A stretch of DNA of 64,000 nt from Anaerolineaceae bacterium. GTDB lineage: Bacteria; Chloroflexota; Anaerolineae; Aggregatilineales; Phototrophicaceae. The notes beneath the pieces were generated by a model. That model saw nothing but the letters and a program-made list of their open reading frames with translations, did not search any database and was not told where the DNA came from. The stretch lies in contig NZXX01000013.1 in assembly GCA_002702065.1 (NCBI GenBank), positions 248,001-312,000 of the forward strand. The letters are read 5' to 3'. Below are positions 39,481-49,686 of the stretch, in pieces (within the stretch, counting starts at the first letter, position 1; every line of letters starts with the position of its first letter). Position numbers and translations under genes: made by a program.

Positions 39481-39794
39481 GAGTCATTCCTTCGCACATG
39501 GTTCAAACGCTGTCATCACATTAGTTGTAAATGGTAGAAAATTCGCGGGGCGGCTGGTGGATTGGTCTATAGGTCAGGCGATTGATCGCTTGCTAGATCG
39601 TGCGGATAACGACTGAGGCGGGTTACGTAATGTTGCGTTCAGGCTCGTAAGAAAGCTGAGGGAATAGCCCGAAAGTACCTGCCAGCGTCATGTTTGCGTA
39701 GGGAAAACCTCATTTGTCATTAAATTTTCTTCCGTACACTGCACAGTCGGGTGAGTAAATTGTATTGCCCGCTTGCATGAGAGGAGATTTGAGA

Positions 39795-40886
39795 ATGAGG
39801 AAATTTATCACGATTTTGGCGGCACTCGGTTTGTTTGCAATGCTGATCGTGCCGACCTTCGCTCAGGAAGTGACTGAGGAACCAACCGTAACGACCGCAC
39901 CGGTCACCGAGCCAACCGCTGTGCCGACCGTGGCAGCAACGGCGGTGGCCACCATGGAAGCCACTGAAGAAATGTCCATGATGGAAGATATGGGCGGTCC
40001 AACGGTTGCGGACTTCATTGTAGACAACTATGTCCGCCTGGGCGAAGCCGTTCAGACAGCCGGGTTGGTCGACACACTCAACAGTGGTGACTTTACCGTG
40101 TTCGTGCCGAATGATGGCGCGTTCCTGACCCTGCTGAATGATCTCGACATTTCGCTGAATGATCTGTACTCGAATCCGGCCCTGCTGGAAGGCGTGATCA
40201 CGTATCATGTCGTACCAGGGATTGTGACTTCGGACGACATTCTGAACGGCGGCATGAACGTGCTGGATACGGTGCACGGTGGTTCGCTGGCCTTTGGTTA
40301 TAACGATGTGACCAGCCGCGTGACCATCAACGGTGGCGCCGCCTCCATCGAACAGCCCGACATCGTGCTGAGCAACGGCATTGTCCATGTGATCGACAAT
40401 GTGCTGCTGCCGCCGGATGCCGATGTGCTGATGACGAACCCGATGCCGGAAGCCACGGAAGAAGCGGTGGTTGCCAAGAGCCTGCTCGACATTTCATCCG
40501 AAACACTCGTGCGGCTGACGGAACTTGTGAATGCAGCCGGGCTGGCGGATGAGCTGGCAAGCGGTGAATATACGCTGCTGGCCCCCAACGACGGCGCGTT
40601 TACCACGCTGCTGAACGAACTGGACACCTCGTATGAAGGTCTGCTGGGCGACCAGGAACTGCTGATGGACGTGCTGACGTATCACCTGATTCCGGGCACG
40701 CTGACCGCGCAGGACCTGACCGGTACCGTTACGACCGTCAACGGCGCGACGCTGAACTTCGGCTATGACCCGAGTGTGAGCCGCATCACCATCAACGGTG
40801 GCGCTGCCTCGGTGGAACAGACGAACTTCCGCGCCAGCAACGGCGTGATGCACATCATTGATAACGTGCTGCTGCCACCGCAGTAA
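39795..40886 (+). CDS. Secreted protein with two fasciclin domains
   Basis: Signal peptide; FTVFVPNDGAFLTLLN...LEGVITYHVVPG and YTLLAPNDGAFTTLLN...LMDVLTYHLIPG. Confidence 0.92.
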   Translation: MRKFITILAALGLFAMLIVPTFAQEVTEEPTVTTAPVTEPTAVPTVAATAVATMEATEEMSMMEDMGGPTVADFIVDNYVRLGEAVQTAGLVDTLNSGDFTVFVPNDGAFLTLLNDLDISLNDLYSNPALLEGVITYHVVPGIVTSDDILNGGMNVLDTVHGGSLAFGYNDVTSRVTINGGAASIEQPDIVLSNGIVHVIDNVLLPPDADVLMTNPMPEATEEAVVAKSLLDISSETLVRLTELVNAAGLADELASGEYTLLAPNDGAFTTLLNELDTSYEGLLGDQELLMDVLTYHLIPGTLTAQDLTGTVTTVNGATLNFGYDPSVSRITINGGAASVEQTNFRASNGVMHIIDNVLLPPQ

Positions 40887-40910
40887 GCCGCTTATCAAAC
40901 CGATTTTCCG

Positions 40911-40945
40911 CAGGGTCGTGGCCACGTGTCACGGCCCTGTTTTTG
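40911..40945 (+). terminator. Rho-independent terminator
   Basis: CAGGGTCGTG gccacgtgt CACGGCCCTG TTTTT. Confidence 0.75.
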
Positions 40946-41092
40946 TGTACTGCACAGATCAAAAGCCAACAGGCGACGTTCTGTAGCGTCGATGCGCACC
41001 CTGAAGGGCATAAACGAATCACTCCTACCAAAACATTCCACATCCTACTTTATAATGCCAGTGACCTTGGATGTGATTCTGGAGGGGGACTG

Positions 41093-41944
41093 ATGAAAAT
41101 TTTACTTGCCGGAGCCACCGGGGCGATTGGTCGGCTGCTGCTGCCCTTGCTGATAGAAGCCGGACACGAAGTCGTGGGGTCCACCCGCAGCGCAGATAAG
41201 TTCGAGCAGATTACGGCGTTGGGTGGGCGACCCGTGCTTATGAATGCGCTCGACCGCGACAGTGTGTTTGCGGCGATGCAGCAGGCACAACCCGACGTTG
41301 TCATCCACCAGCTTACGGACCTGAGCAGCCGCGATTTTGCAGGCAACGCGCACCTGCGGGTGGTCGGCACGCGCCATCTGGTCGACGCGGCGCTGGCGGT
41401 GGGTGCGCAGCGGATGATTTCGCAAAGCCTGTCGTGGACGTATGTGGCCGGCGATTCACCGGCACATGAAGATGAGCCGCTCGACCTGGATGCGCCCGAA
41501 CCACGCCGTGGCACAGTGGCAGCGTGTGTATCGCTGGAACAGGCGACCGCCGAAATGCCGGTCGGGGTGGTGCTGCGCTATGGCATGTTTTACGGACCGG
41601 GCACATGGTTCACCCGCGATGGCCTGACCACCGACCAGATATGGCAGGGCGAGATTGTCGCCAGCGATGCGGTAACGTCATTTCTGCATGTGGCTGATGC
41701 GGCCCACGCGGCGGTGGCGGCGCTGGCATGGCCTGCCGGTGCGGTGAACATTGTCGACGACACGCCTGCTGTGGGGAAGGACTGGGTGCCGTTTTATGCC
41801 CAACAGGTGGATGCGCCCCCGCCCCCGGTTCAGGATGGCCGCCAGGGTTGGGAGCGCGGGCAATCAAACGCGAAGGCACGGGCGCTTGGCTGGACCCCGC
41901 AATATCCTTCCTGGTGCGACGGCTTCGAGCAGGTGTTGCGTTAA
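41093..41944 (+). CDS. NAD-dependent epimerase/dehydratase
   Basis: MKILLAGATGAIGRLLLPLLIEAGHEV Rossmann start. Confidence 0.85.
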   Translation: MKILLAGATGAIGRLLLPLLIEAGHEVVGSTRSADKFEQITALGGRPVLMNALDRDSVFAAMQQAQPDVVIHQLTDLSSRDFAGNAHLRVVGTRHLVDAALAVGAQRMISQSLSWTYVAGDSPAHEDEPLDLDAPEPRRGTVAACVSLEQATAEMPVGVVLRYGMFYGPGTWFTRDGLTTDQIWQGEIVASDAVTSFLHVADAAHAAVAALAWPAGAVNIVDDTPAVGKDWVPFYAQQVDAPPPPVQDGRQGWERGQSNAKARALGWTPQYPSWCDGFEQVLR

Positions 41945-41953
41945 ATACACCGA

Positions 41954-43489
41954 TCAGTGCTCGAAGGACAACGTCTCGCCTGCTTCGGGCTGGCCGCCTG
42001 TATGATCGCGCAGCGCGGTGACGATAAACTGCTGCACCCGCGCTTCACCGCGATCTGTCAGCCGCACCGTGCCGTTTTCCACCGCGGCCAGGTTGCGCCC
42101 GCGCACCCGCCCCAGGACGCGCTGCGTTTTCTGGCGCGACCAGTTGAGGTGTTCATGCAGGGTACTGACAGCCAGTTCCTGCTGAGCCTGTGCCGTGTTG
42201 GTGTGGTTGTAGACGTGCCCCATCAGCAGCTGGTCGGCGAACTGCTGGCGTTGGTGGCGGCGCCGGAGCACACTCGATACCAACCCGTAACGCGGCGAGA
42301 ACACCCACGTCAGCAGGAAGAAGACGAACATCATCAGCACCATGGCCGCCGAAATAGATGTGTTCCAGGTGGTGAAGCCGTCCAGCCCGATGGTGCGGTC
42401 CAGCAGGCGCAGCAAGTCGCTGACCTGAAAGATGCCGAGGAAGTTACCTCGTGACAGTTCATAACCGGTCGCGGTGCTCAGCCCACCGACTACCGGCGCG
42501 ATCAGCAGCATGAGGGCCAGCCGGTCCGTTAACAGATAGGCCGTCGCCGCCGGGATAACATAAAACGCCACCATCAGAATCGACCCGACCGCATCAAAGG
42601 CCGCGACCGCCGTCACACTGACCAGCACCATCAGCGCGTAATTCATCACGCCCGGATGAAAGCCCAGCGCTGCCGCCAGCCCCGCGTCGAAGGTCGTCAG
42701 CTTCAGTTCCTTATAAAACAGCACGACAAAGGCGAGGTTAACGAGCGTCGTCAGCAGCATGACGGTGATGGCCCGCGGCCAGAATACCAGCCCTGGCGGT
42801 TCGTCGATCAGCCGTTCGCGCCATGCTTCAGCAGCCGTGTAGGTACCACAGTTGAAGCAGGTTTCCTCGAACACCGCTTCCGGGTCGCGCGGGCCGATGT
42901 CGCCCCCGACCACACAGTTGACGCACTGCCGCCCCAGCTCAGCGCGCGGGTCGTCGGGTGTGATGACCACATCGTCGCACACATCCAGACAGTGGCTTTC
43001 CGTATCTGCCCACACCACGCCGATTTCACCCAGAATCACGGCGTCGGTATCCAGATGAACATTCGACGTAAACTGCGAAATCAGAATTATGGCGATGGCG
43101 AACAACAGCGGAAAAGCCAGCCCCAGCGCGGCATCGGCCTTGACCAGCCCGGAACGGTGAATCGCCTCGGTCAGCACGACGGTCGCTACCCCGGCGATGG
43201 CCGCGCCAACAATCAGAAACGGCGACGAAATATCCGGCTCCATAGCCGGCAGCGCGATCATCAGCAAAAAGGCGACGACGATGCCCAGCAGCACCGTATG
43301 GCTGATAGCGTCACTCGTCATCGACATTTTACGCAGCAGCAAAAAGGTCCCCAGCAGCGCACCGGAGATCGCCACCAGCACGCCGACGATGATGGCCGCG
43401 GTCTGCGGGTCACCCAGCGCGTTGTTCACCTGCTCGGCGGTGGTGAATTGCAGCAGCAGGTCAATTAATAAACGTTCGATCAGGTTCAT
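41954..43489 (-). CDS. Mn/Zn-type metal ABC permease with Cys-rich insert and C-terminal winged helix
   Basis: ABC-3 family TM pattern, NVHLDTDAVILGEIG; C-terminal LTDRGEARVQQF region. Confidence 0.85.
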   Translation of the reverse strand: MNLIERLLIDLLLQFTTAEQVNNALGDPQTAAIIVGVLVAISGALLGTFLLLRKMSMTSDAISHTVLLGIVVAFLLMIALPAMEPDISSPFLIVGAAIAGVATVVLTEAIHRSGLVKADAALGLAFPLLFAIAIILISQFTSNVHLDTDAVILGEIGVVWADTESHCLDVCDDVVITPDDPRAELGRQCVNCVVGGDIGPRDPEAVFEETCFNCGTYTAAEAWRERLIDEPPGLVFWPRAITVMLLTTLVNLAFVVLFYKELKLTTFDAGLAAALGFHPGVMNYALMVLVSVTAVAAFDAVGSILMVAFYVIPAATAYLLTDRLALMLLIAPVVGGLSTATGYELSRGNFLGIFQVSDLLRLLDRTIGLDGFTTWNTSISAAMVLMMFVFFLLTWVFSPRYGLVSSVLRRRHQRQQFADQLLMGHVYNHTNTAQAQQELAVSTLHEHLNWSRQKTQRVLGRVRGRNLAAVENGTVRLTDRGEARVQQFIVTALRDHTGGQPEAGETLSFEH

Positions 43490-43531
43490 TTGGGCTTACC
43501 ACCCTTTATAACACATTGACTGTACTTGGAT

Positions 43532-43614
43532 ACCTCACCCCGCCAACCTACGGTTGTCTTCCCCTCTCCATCGATGGAGAGGGGGTGGATCGCGTAGCGA
43601 GACGGGGGTGAGGT
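43532..43614. repeat. 83-bp palindromic REP/MITE-like element, copy 2 (inverted relative to copy 1)
   Basis: ACCTCACCCC...GGGGTGAGGT, same length as copy 1, internal CCCCTCTCCATCGATGGAGAGGGG. Confidence 0.8.
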
Positions 43615-43669
43615 TTGGGCCACAACTTGCGTTTTTCGGTTAATGATTACACTGTGTTCATGTCTGAGA

Positions 43670-44998
43670 TCAAAACGAATTATCCCTTTCCAGCAGCGCT
43701 TCCAGCCGCGACACCTGTTCGCGTGGCAGCACGGATTTAATCGGCTTTTGATGTTCCTCGGCCACGGAGGGCAGGCGCAGTTCTTCGGCGTACAGACGAT
43801 ACAGGTCCCATAGTTGCAGGTTACGCGCATCCTCGCGCGCTGCCGCCAGCCCGGTATCCGTCAGCGCCCAACTGTCGCCATCGACGCGACGCACCAGCCC
43901 GGTCTGTTCAAGCTGACGCAAACCCACCCGCACCACCGAACCCCGCAGAGCCGTCAGCATACCGCCGGGGGCCGGGTACGCCGGGTCATTGTGCTGCATC
44001 GCATGACGATACACATCGCGCAGCACGTTCTGTGCCGCGAACCGCTGCCGGTCCTGCCGCCTGCGCCATAATGTCCAGACCAGGCCCCGGTCCGGCGCGA
44101 AGGCAATCGACAGGAAGACAATCGTGAAGGCGACGACGATAATCAGCGGGCCAGTAGGCAGCCCTGCCTGTATGCCGCTGAGGATAGCCCCCGCCGCCCC
44201 CGCGAAGCCGCCAAATACCCCGGACAACACGATCATCTGGCCGAGCTTCTGCGTCCACTGGCGCGCCGCCACCGCCGGTGCGATCAACAAACCAACCATC
44301 AGGATAACGCCCGCCAGTTGCAGGCCGAGCACAATTGCCACGACGATCAGCGTCGACAGCAGCACGTCCAGGATGCGCACGGCGAACCCGTTGGCGCGGG
44401 CAAACTGCGGGTCAAACGTGATCAGCTTGAACTCTTTCCAGAACAGTCCAACGATCAGGAAGGCGATCAGCCCAACGGTGCTGATCAGCAGCACATCCTG
44501 TCGTTTGATGGCCGCCGCCTGCCCGAAAATAAACTGGTCCAGCCCCGCCTGGCTGGCGTCGTTGCGTGACTGAATGTACGTCAGCAGCGTGATGCCAAAG
44601 GCGAAAAACGCCGTCAGGGCAATGCCCATTGCTGCGTCCTGTTTAATGCGCGTGGTGCGGGTAACCCCATTAATGAACATCACCCCCAGCCAGCCCGCCA
44701 CCCCTGCCCCGATCAACAGCCAGCCCAGTTCACGCCCGAACAGCAAAAATGCAATCGCCACACCGGGCAGCGCCGCATGCGACAGCGCGTCCCCCATCAG
44801 GCTTTGCTGGCGCAGCACGGCGAATGACCCCAGCACACCGCTGACCACGCCGAGCACAGCGCCACCGGTCGCTACGGTCACCAGCGTATAATCATAATTG
44901 ACGCCCCATATCAGGGTGCTGAGAGGGACCAGCAGCGCAAACACCGCCACAATCGCCCCGATAATCAGCCAGATGCGCCGGTCGGCTGCGGTAATCAT
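43670..44998 (-). CDS. Mn/Zn-type metal ABC permease with C-terminal DtxR-like region
   Basis: ABC-3 permease core; C-terminal [51 protein letters not shown]. Confidence 0.85.
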   Translation of the reverse strand: MITAADRRIWLIIGAIVAVFALLVPLSTLIWGVNYDYTLVTVATGGAVLGVVSGVLGSFAVLRQQSLMGDALSHAALPGVAIAFLLFGRELGWLLIGAGVAGWLGVMFINGVTRTTRIKQDAAMGIALTAFFAFGITLLTYIQSRNDASQAGLDQFIFGQAAAIKRQDVLLISTVGLIAFLIVGLFWKEFKLITFDPQFARANGFAVRILDVLLSTLIVVAIVLGLQLAGVILMVGLLIAPAVAARQWTQKLGQMIVLSGVFGGFAGAAGAILSGIQAGLPTGPLIIVVAFTIVFLSIAFAPDRGLVWTLWRRRQDRQRFAAQNVLRDVYRHAMQHNDPAYPAPGGMLTALRGSVVRVGLRQLEQTGLVRRVDGDSWALTDTGLAAAREDARNLQLWDLYRLYAEELRLPSVAEEHQKPIKSVLPREQVSRLEALLERDNSF

Positions 44999-45774
44999 GC
45001 CTCAACCTCCGCGCTGTGGTTCAGCGCCGCAATGCCCGCCACGCGTCCGCCATAGGTTTTGCGCAGGTTATCTTCGGTATAGATCTCCGGCACCGGGCCG
45101 CTGGCCGTGACTTCGACATTCAGCAGCGTCACCCAGTCAAAATAATCGGCGACGGTTTGCAGGTCATGGTGCACCACCACGACGGTCTTGTTGCGTGAGC
45201 GCAGTTCGCGCAGCAGGGCGACAATCGCCCGTTCCGTCACGGCGTCCACCGCGGCGAACGGCTCGTCCATAAAGTAGATCTGGGCATCCTGCACCAGCGC
45301 CCGCGCCAGAAAAGTGCGCTGCTGCTGCCCGCCGGAAAGCTGGCTGATCTGGCGGTCGGCCAGGTCCACGATGCCAACCTGTTCCAGCGCTTCATAGGCC
45401 TGTTGACGTTCGTTCTTGCCGGGGCGCCGGAACCAGCCTAACTGCCCGTACAGCCCCATCATCACCACATCCAGCACCGATGTCGGAAAATCCCAGTCGA
45501 CGCTGCCGCGCTGGGGCACATAACCCACCAGGTCGCGCGCTTTGGCATACGGCTGATCAAAAAAGCGGACATCCCCTGCCGCACGCGGAATGAGGTTGAG
45601 CGCCGCCTTGATGAGCGTGCTTTTACCGGCACCGTTCGGCCCGACAATCGCCATGAGAACGCCTTCAGGGACGTGCATATCGACATCCCACAGCGCCGGT
45701 TTGCTGTTATAGGCGACGGTCAGGTCTTCAATTTCCAGCGCCATCCTCGCGCCATGTTTGCCATTTCCGTTCAT
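44995..45774 (-). CDS. Metal ABC transporter ATP-binding protein
   Basis: GPNGAGKST Walker [16 protein letters not shown] signature, [12 protein letters not shown] Walker B. Confidence 0.93.
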   Translation of the reverse strand: MNGNGKHGARMALEIEDLTVAYNSKPALWDVDMHVPEGVLMAIVGPNGAGKSTLIKAALNLIPRAAGDVRFFDQPYAKARDLVGYVPQRGSVDWDFPTSVLDVVMMGLYGQLGWFRRPGKNERQQAYEALEQVGIVDLADRQISQLSGGQQQRTFLARALVQDAQIYFMDEPFAAVDAVTERAIVALLRELRSRNKTVVVVHHDLQTVADYFDWVTLLNVEVTASGPVPEIYTEDNLRKTYGGRVAGIAALNHSAEVEA

Positions 45775-45865
45775 GTCCTTTGTCCCTCTGTGGTCCATTT
45801 CCACCCGTATCAGGCATCGAAGCATATCGTAAGGGCGATTCGTGAATCGCCCTGTTTTTCGTCAT

Positions 45866-46918
45866 CTATTCCGCCATCTCCAGCAGTTCCACCGGCGGCA
45901 CCGGCTCCAGTCCTTCGGGCCATTCAGGAATATCAGCACCGAACGATTGCAGAATGGTGATGACGTTCTGCGCCAGCATCCCAATATACGTGCCGCCGAA
46001 CGACCCATCGGCGCCCATCGCGTCGGAGTAAAGTTCGCGCACGCCGATACCGATGTCGTGGCCGCGGGCTTCCGCCGCTTCCTGTACCGCTTCGATGGCA
46101 TTGGGCGGCACGCTGCTCTCGATAAACATGACGGGTATATCGCGTTCGATCACGAAGGTGACCAGCTCCTGCACATCAGCAACCCCGGCTTCGTCCTGCG
46201 TGCTGAGTCCCTGCAAACCGCGCACCGTCCAACCGAACGCCTGCCCGAAATAATTGAAGGCGTCATGCGACGTGACGAGCACCCGCTGGTCTTCCGGCAC
46301 CTGGGCCATCGCTTCCGTCGCCCACTCGAACAGCAAGTCAAGCTGTTCATTATAGGCTTCGGCATTGGCGGCGTATTCGTCGGCGTGATCCGGGTCCAGT
46401 GCCGCCAGTTCCTCGGCCATCAGCATCACAGACATCTGCCAGTTGCGCGGGTCGAACCAGAAATGGGGATCATCGACATTGGTCAGTTCTTCGGACAGGT
46501 TAAACCCGCCAATGGTGAAGCCCGCCTGCTTGACCGGGTCTGACACAGCCACCGTGCGGATGCTTCGTTCGCCCAAGGCCTGAAACACTTCGTCGAACTG
46601 GCCTTCGAGGTGCAGGCCGCTGTAAAACACAGCATCAGCGCTGCTCATGGCGGCAATGTCGGATTCAGTCGGCTGGTACAGGTGCGGGTCCACCCCGGCC
46701 CCCATCAGCGGTATAACGTCGACGTAATCGCCGCCCAGAATCGTCAAAGCATCATGAACCTGCGTGGTGGTGGCGACGATCGTCAATTGATCATCATCCT
46801 GGGCAGCCACACCCCCACCCCACCCCAGCGCAGCAATTATAAAAAGAAACAAACGCAAGGCTCGGCTTGTGTTCAATGTTATTCTCCTTCCGGCAGCCGA
46901 ATATGAATATTCGGTCAT
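45866..46918 (-). CDS. Metal ABC transporter substrate-binding protein (ZnuA/MntA type)
   Basis: GVDPHLYQPTESDIAAMSSADAVFYSGLHLE, DPHFWFDP and ESSVPPNAIEAV. Confidence 0.92.
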   Translation of the reverse strand: MTEYSYSAAGRRITLNTSRALRLFLFIIAALGWGGGVAAQDDDQLTIVATTTQVHDALTILGGDYVDVIPLMGAGVDPHLYQPTESDIAAMSSADAVFYSGLHLEGQFDEVFQALGERSIRTVAVSDPVKQAGFTIGGFNLSEELTNVDDPHFWFDPRNWQMSVMLMAEELAALDPDHADEYAANAEAYNEQLDLLFEWATEAMAQVPEDQRVLVTSHDAFNYFGQAFGWTVRGLQGLSTQDEAGVADVQELVTFVIERDIPVMFIESSVPPNAIEAVQEAAEARGHDIGIGVRELYSDAMGADGSFGGTYIGMLAQNVITILQSFGADIPEWPEGLEPVPPVELLEMAE

Positions 46919-46930
46919 GCTCTACCCCGA

Positions 46931-46946
46931 TTTAGACTTGTCTAAA
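46931..46946. promoter_or_regulatory. DtxR/MntR-type operator-like palindrome
   Basis: TTTAGACTTGTCTAAA: perfect 7+7 inverted repeat just upstream of the metal operon. Confidence 0.65.
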
Positions 46947-47087
46947 AATAACATGCACATTCAGGTTTGTCAAGGAGTCCAAACCACTTCATTCAGGTGA
47001 CAGCAGTAAAAACGTGAACTGGATGTGCGCGCCCATGAGCGTTACGCTGCATCTGAACGTCTGAAGGCAGCAATCGAGAGAAAACAC

Positions 47088-47256
47088 ATGAGTTCCAAAA
47101 ACTGGCAATTGGGCGACGAAGCCGCTGTCCAATATGAAACGGTGCTGGTTCCGGCCATACTGGGGCCGTTTGCCCAGGTGCTGGTTGACCGGGCGAATTG
47201 GGTAGCCGGCAGCATCGTCGTGGATATGGGCTGTGGCACAGGCGTGGCGACCTGTT
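47088..47256 (+). pseudogene. Truncated class I SAM methyltransferase
   Basis: MSSKNWQLGDEAAVQYETVLVPAILGPFAQVLVDRA...IVVDMGCGTGVAT then homology stops after motif I. Confidence 0.6.
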
Positions 47257-47372
47257 CCGCTCTCGCCTCATCAAAGCGACGGCATGAGGGCAAACGGCGG
47301 GTAAGCATCAGGCACAGGCAGCAGGCTGATCGTACAATGGGCATGTTGCAACCCTGATGAAGGAGAGACGCC

Positions 47373-48977
47373 ATGCCACGCATCTTTGTTGCCTACCGTC
47401 CGGGGCCGGATCAACCCGCAGCGCGCCGCCTGTACCGGATATTTGCCAAACGCTTTGGCAGCGACAATGTCGAGCAGGCCAGCTCGATTCCCGCCGGGCG
47501 TGACGTTCGCGTGGCTGCGGAGGAGGAAGTCAGCACCGCCGATGTGCTGCTGGTCATCATCGGCCCGACCTGGTTGAACGCCGCAGACAACAACGGCAAT
47601 CGGCTGCTGGAGCGCGAAAACGATCCCGTGCGCCATCAGATCGCCACGGGCATTGATTATGGCATGCTGGTGATTCCGGTGCTGATCGACGGGGCCAACC
47701 TGCCCAGCGCCGCCGATCTGCCAGCCCCCTTGCGTGACCTCGCCTATAAACAGCCCGCCGTCATCAACAACGACGCGGATATCCGCCGGCTGATCGCCGA
47801 ACTGGAACGCAAGCGCAAGCCGCGCAAAGCGCCACCGGCAGCAGCACCCGCCCCCCGGTCACGGCGCAGGCTCATTATCGCCGGAGCATTGCTGGTGACC
47901 CTGTTCGCAGGCATCGCAGCGGCTCTTGTGATGTTGAACGAACCGGCACCGATCAGCCGTGATGTGCGCACCAGCACCAGTGGCACAGAACCGGTCGTGA
48001 TGATTGCGACCAAGGCTGCAACAGAACCACCACAGGCCGTGCCGAGCCTGGTTTCGGCGGAACCAACCATCCTCTATCATGTCGCCTGGTCTGGTAACGA
48101 CCGTATCGCTGTCTCTGCGTCTACGGGCATCTATGTCTTCGACATCAATTCCCCTCAACAGCTTCTGAAACAATTCGACACCACCGACAATTACGCCCCG
48201 TTCGTGGCCATCAATGCCGATGGCACGCTGCTGGCGGCGTCTGGCCTGGAAAACGGCGACATTCGTCTGTGGAATGTCGAAACCGGTGCAGAAATGGGTC
48301 GTCTGACCGGACACGAAGGGGTATCGCGCGGTGTACTCTTTAACCATGAGGGCACACAACTTTATTCCGGCGGCGGTGATGGGACGATCCGCGTGTGGGA
48401 TGTAGCCAGCGGCCAACAGACGAATCTGCTGGATACGACAATGCCCTGCCCGGCTGTCTTCGCGCTGAATGCTGATGGCAGCGAACTGGCAGCGGCAGGT
48501 TTTGCATCTGCGTCAGATGGCTGTCGTGGCTCGGTACAGGGAACGGCCATCGAGATCTGGGATTTTGGTGACACGACATTTCAAACCTATCTCGACGGGG
48601 TTCCGGTCGAAGCCGTGGCATTCAGCCCGCAGAATGAACTCTACGTTTCGGCGGAGAAGCTGGTGTGGCGCTGGAACCCGGCGAACGACCAGTTGCAGGT
48701 GATCGCCAGTGACGGTGATGAGCGGTCCGATGGCGGCATGAGCCTGAGCCCCGATGGGATGCTGCTGGCACATGGTGCGCAGACGGTCGTACATCTGTAC
48801 GATTCGATCACGGGCGAGCCGCGCGGCGACCTGCAAGGCTGCCACCTGAGCTGGCTGGCGGGGGTCCATTTCAGCCCGGATGGCACCCGCGTCGCTTCTA
48901 TCGGCGCGCACGATGGTCTGGTTTGCATCTGGGACGTGACCGAGCAAACCCACATCATGACTTTGCAGGTGGCGTAA
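47373..48977 (+). CDS. TIR domain, TM segment and WD40 propeller protein
   Basis: PRIFVAYRPGPDQPAARRLYRIFAKRFG...DVLLVIIGPTWLN...NDPVRHQI TIR_2-like; TM LIIAGALLVTLFAGIAAALV; repeated IRVWD/IRLWN blades. Confidence 0.8.
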   Translation: MPRIFVAYRPGPDQPAARRLYRIFAKRFGSDNVEQASSIPAGRDVRVAAEEEVSTADVLLVIIGPTWLNAADNNGNRLLERENDPVRHQIATGIDYGMLVIPVLIDGANLPSAADLPAPLRDLAYKQPAVINNDADIRRLIAELERKRKPRKAPPAAAPAPRSRRRLIIAGALLVTLFAGIAAALVMLNEPAPISRDVRTSTSGTEPVVMIATKAATEPPQAVPSLVSAEPTILYHVAWSGNDRIAVSASTGIYVFDINSPQQLLKQFDTTDNYAPFVAINADGTLLAASGLENGDIRLWNVETGAEMGRLTGHEGVSRGVLFNHEGTQLYSGGGDGTIRVWDVASGQQTNLLDTTMPCPAVFALNADGSELAAAGFASASDGCRGSVQGTAIEIWDFGDTTFQTYLDGVPVEAVAFSPQNELYVSAEKLVWRWNPANDQLQVIASDGDERSDGGMSLSPDGMLLAHGAQTVVHLYDSITGEPRGDLQGCHLSWLAGVHFSPDGTRVASIGAHDGLVCIWDVTEQTHIMTLQVA

Positions 48978-49125
48978 AAGCAGCACCTACTGCCAAACAT
49001 CATCGCCCCAACATGTGCCCTGGCTGAAGATCAATGCTTGCCTGTGTACGGGCTTTATATTGCGTATGCCAGCAGGCGGTTGATCGCCTATTCAACCGGA
49101 TGAACATGTCTATTGGAGGCAAACC

Positions 49126-49653
49126 ATGAACCACGACGACAAACCGCATTACATGCGATTCGCAGCGATGATCGCAACGTCCATGCTGGTGATGTTCGGC
49201 CTGATGTATATCAACACCTTCGAGTTTGCACACATCCGCTGGAGCGAAACCCGTCTTTATATGACGTTTATTATGGGCGCGGCGATGGCCGTGATTATGT
49301 TGAGCTTTATGCGCGGCATGTATCACAATACCAAAGTCAATCTGGCTATTTATGTCGGCAGTGTGGTGGTATTTGTCATTGCGCTGTTTCTCCTCCGCAG
49401 CCAGACGCTGGTTCAGGATACGTCCTATATGCGGGCGATGATTCCGCATCACTCGATTGCTATTCTGACCAGCGAACATGCAGACATTAACGACGTGCGG
49501 GTGCGCGAGCTTGCTGATGAAATCATCGAGGCACAGCGGCGCGAGATCAAGGAAATGGATTGGCTGATTGCGGATATTGGTGAAAACGGAATCGCCGCGA
49601 CCCAGTCGGAGGCCGATGCCCGCCCGGTGCCGGAGTTCGAGGCCGAACCCTAA
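49126..49653 (+). CDS. DUF305-containing membrane protein
   Basis: MRAMIPHHSIAILTSEHADINDVRVRELADEIIEAQRREIKEM. Confidence 0.9.
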   Translation: MNHDDKPHYMRFAAMIATSMLVMFGLMYINTFEFAHIRWSETRLYMTFIMGAAMAVIMLSFMRGMYHNTKVNLAIYVGSVVVFVIALFLLRSQTLVQDTSYMRAMIPHHSIAILTSEHADINDVRVRELADEIIEAQRREIKEMDWLIADIGENGIAATQSEADARPVPEFEAEP

Positions 49654-49686
49654 GTTCGCCGGATGCCAAGCGCAAAGTTTGCGGGT

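Noticed and set aside
45830-45856. Intrinsic terminator on the plus strand
   Set aside because: Hairpin AGGGCGATTCGTGAATCGCCCT is followed by T-run on the plus strand but both flanking genes are minus; more likely a REP-like intergenic hairpin
47373-48977. Thoeris-type antiphage system
   Set aside because: No ThsA-like partner nearby, and the TIR is fused to TM and WD40
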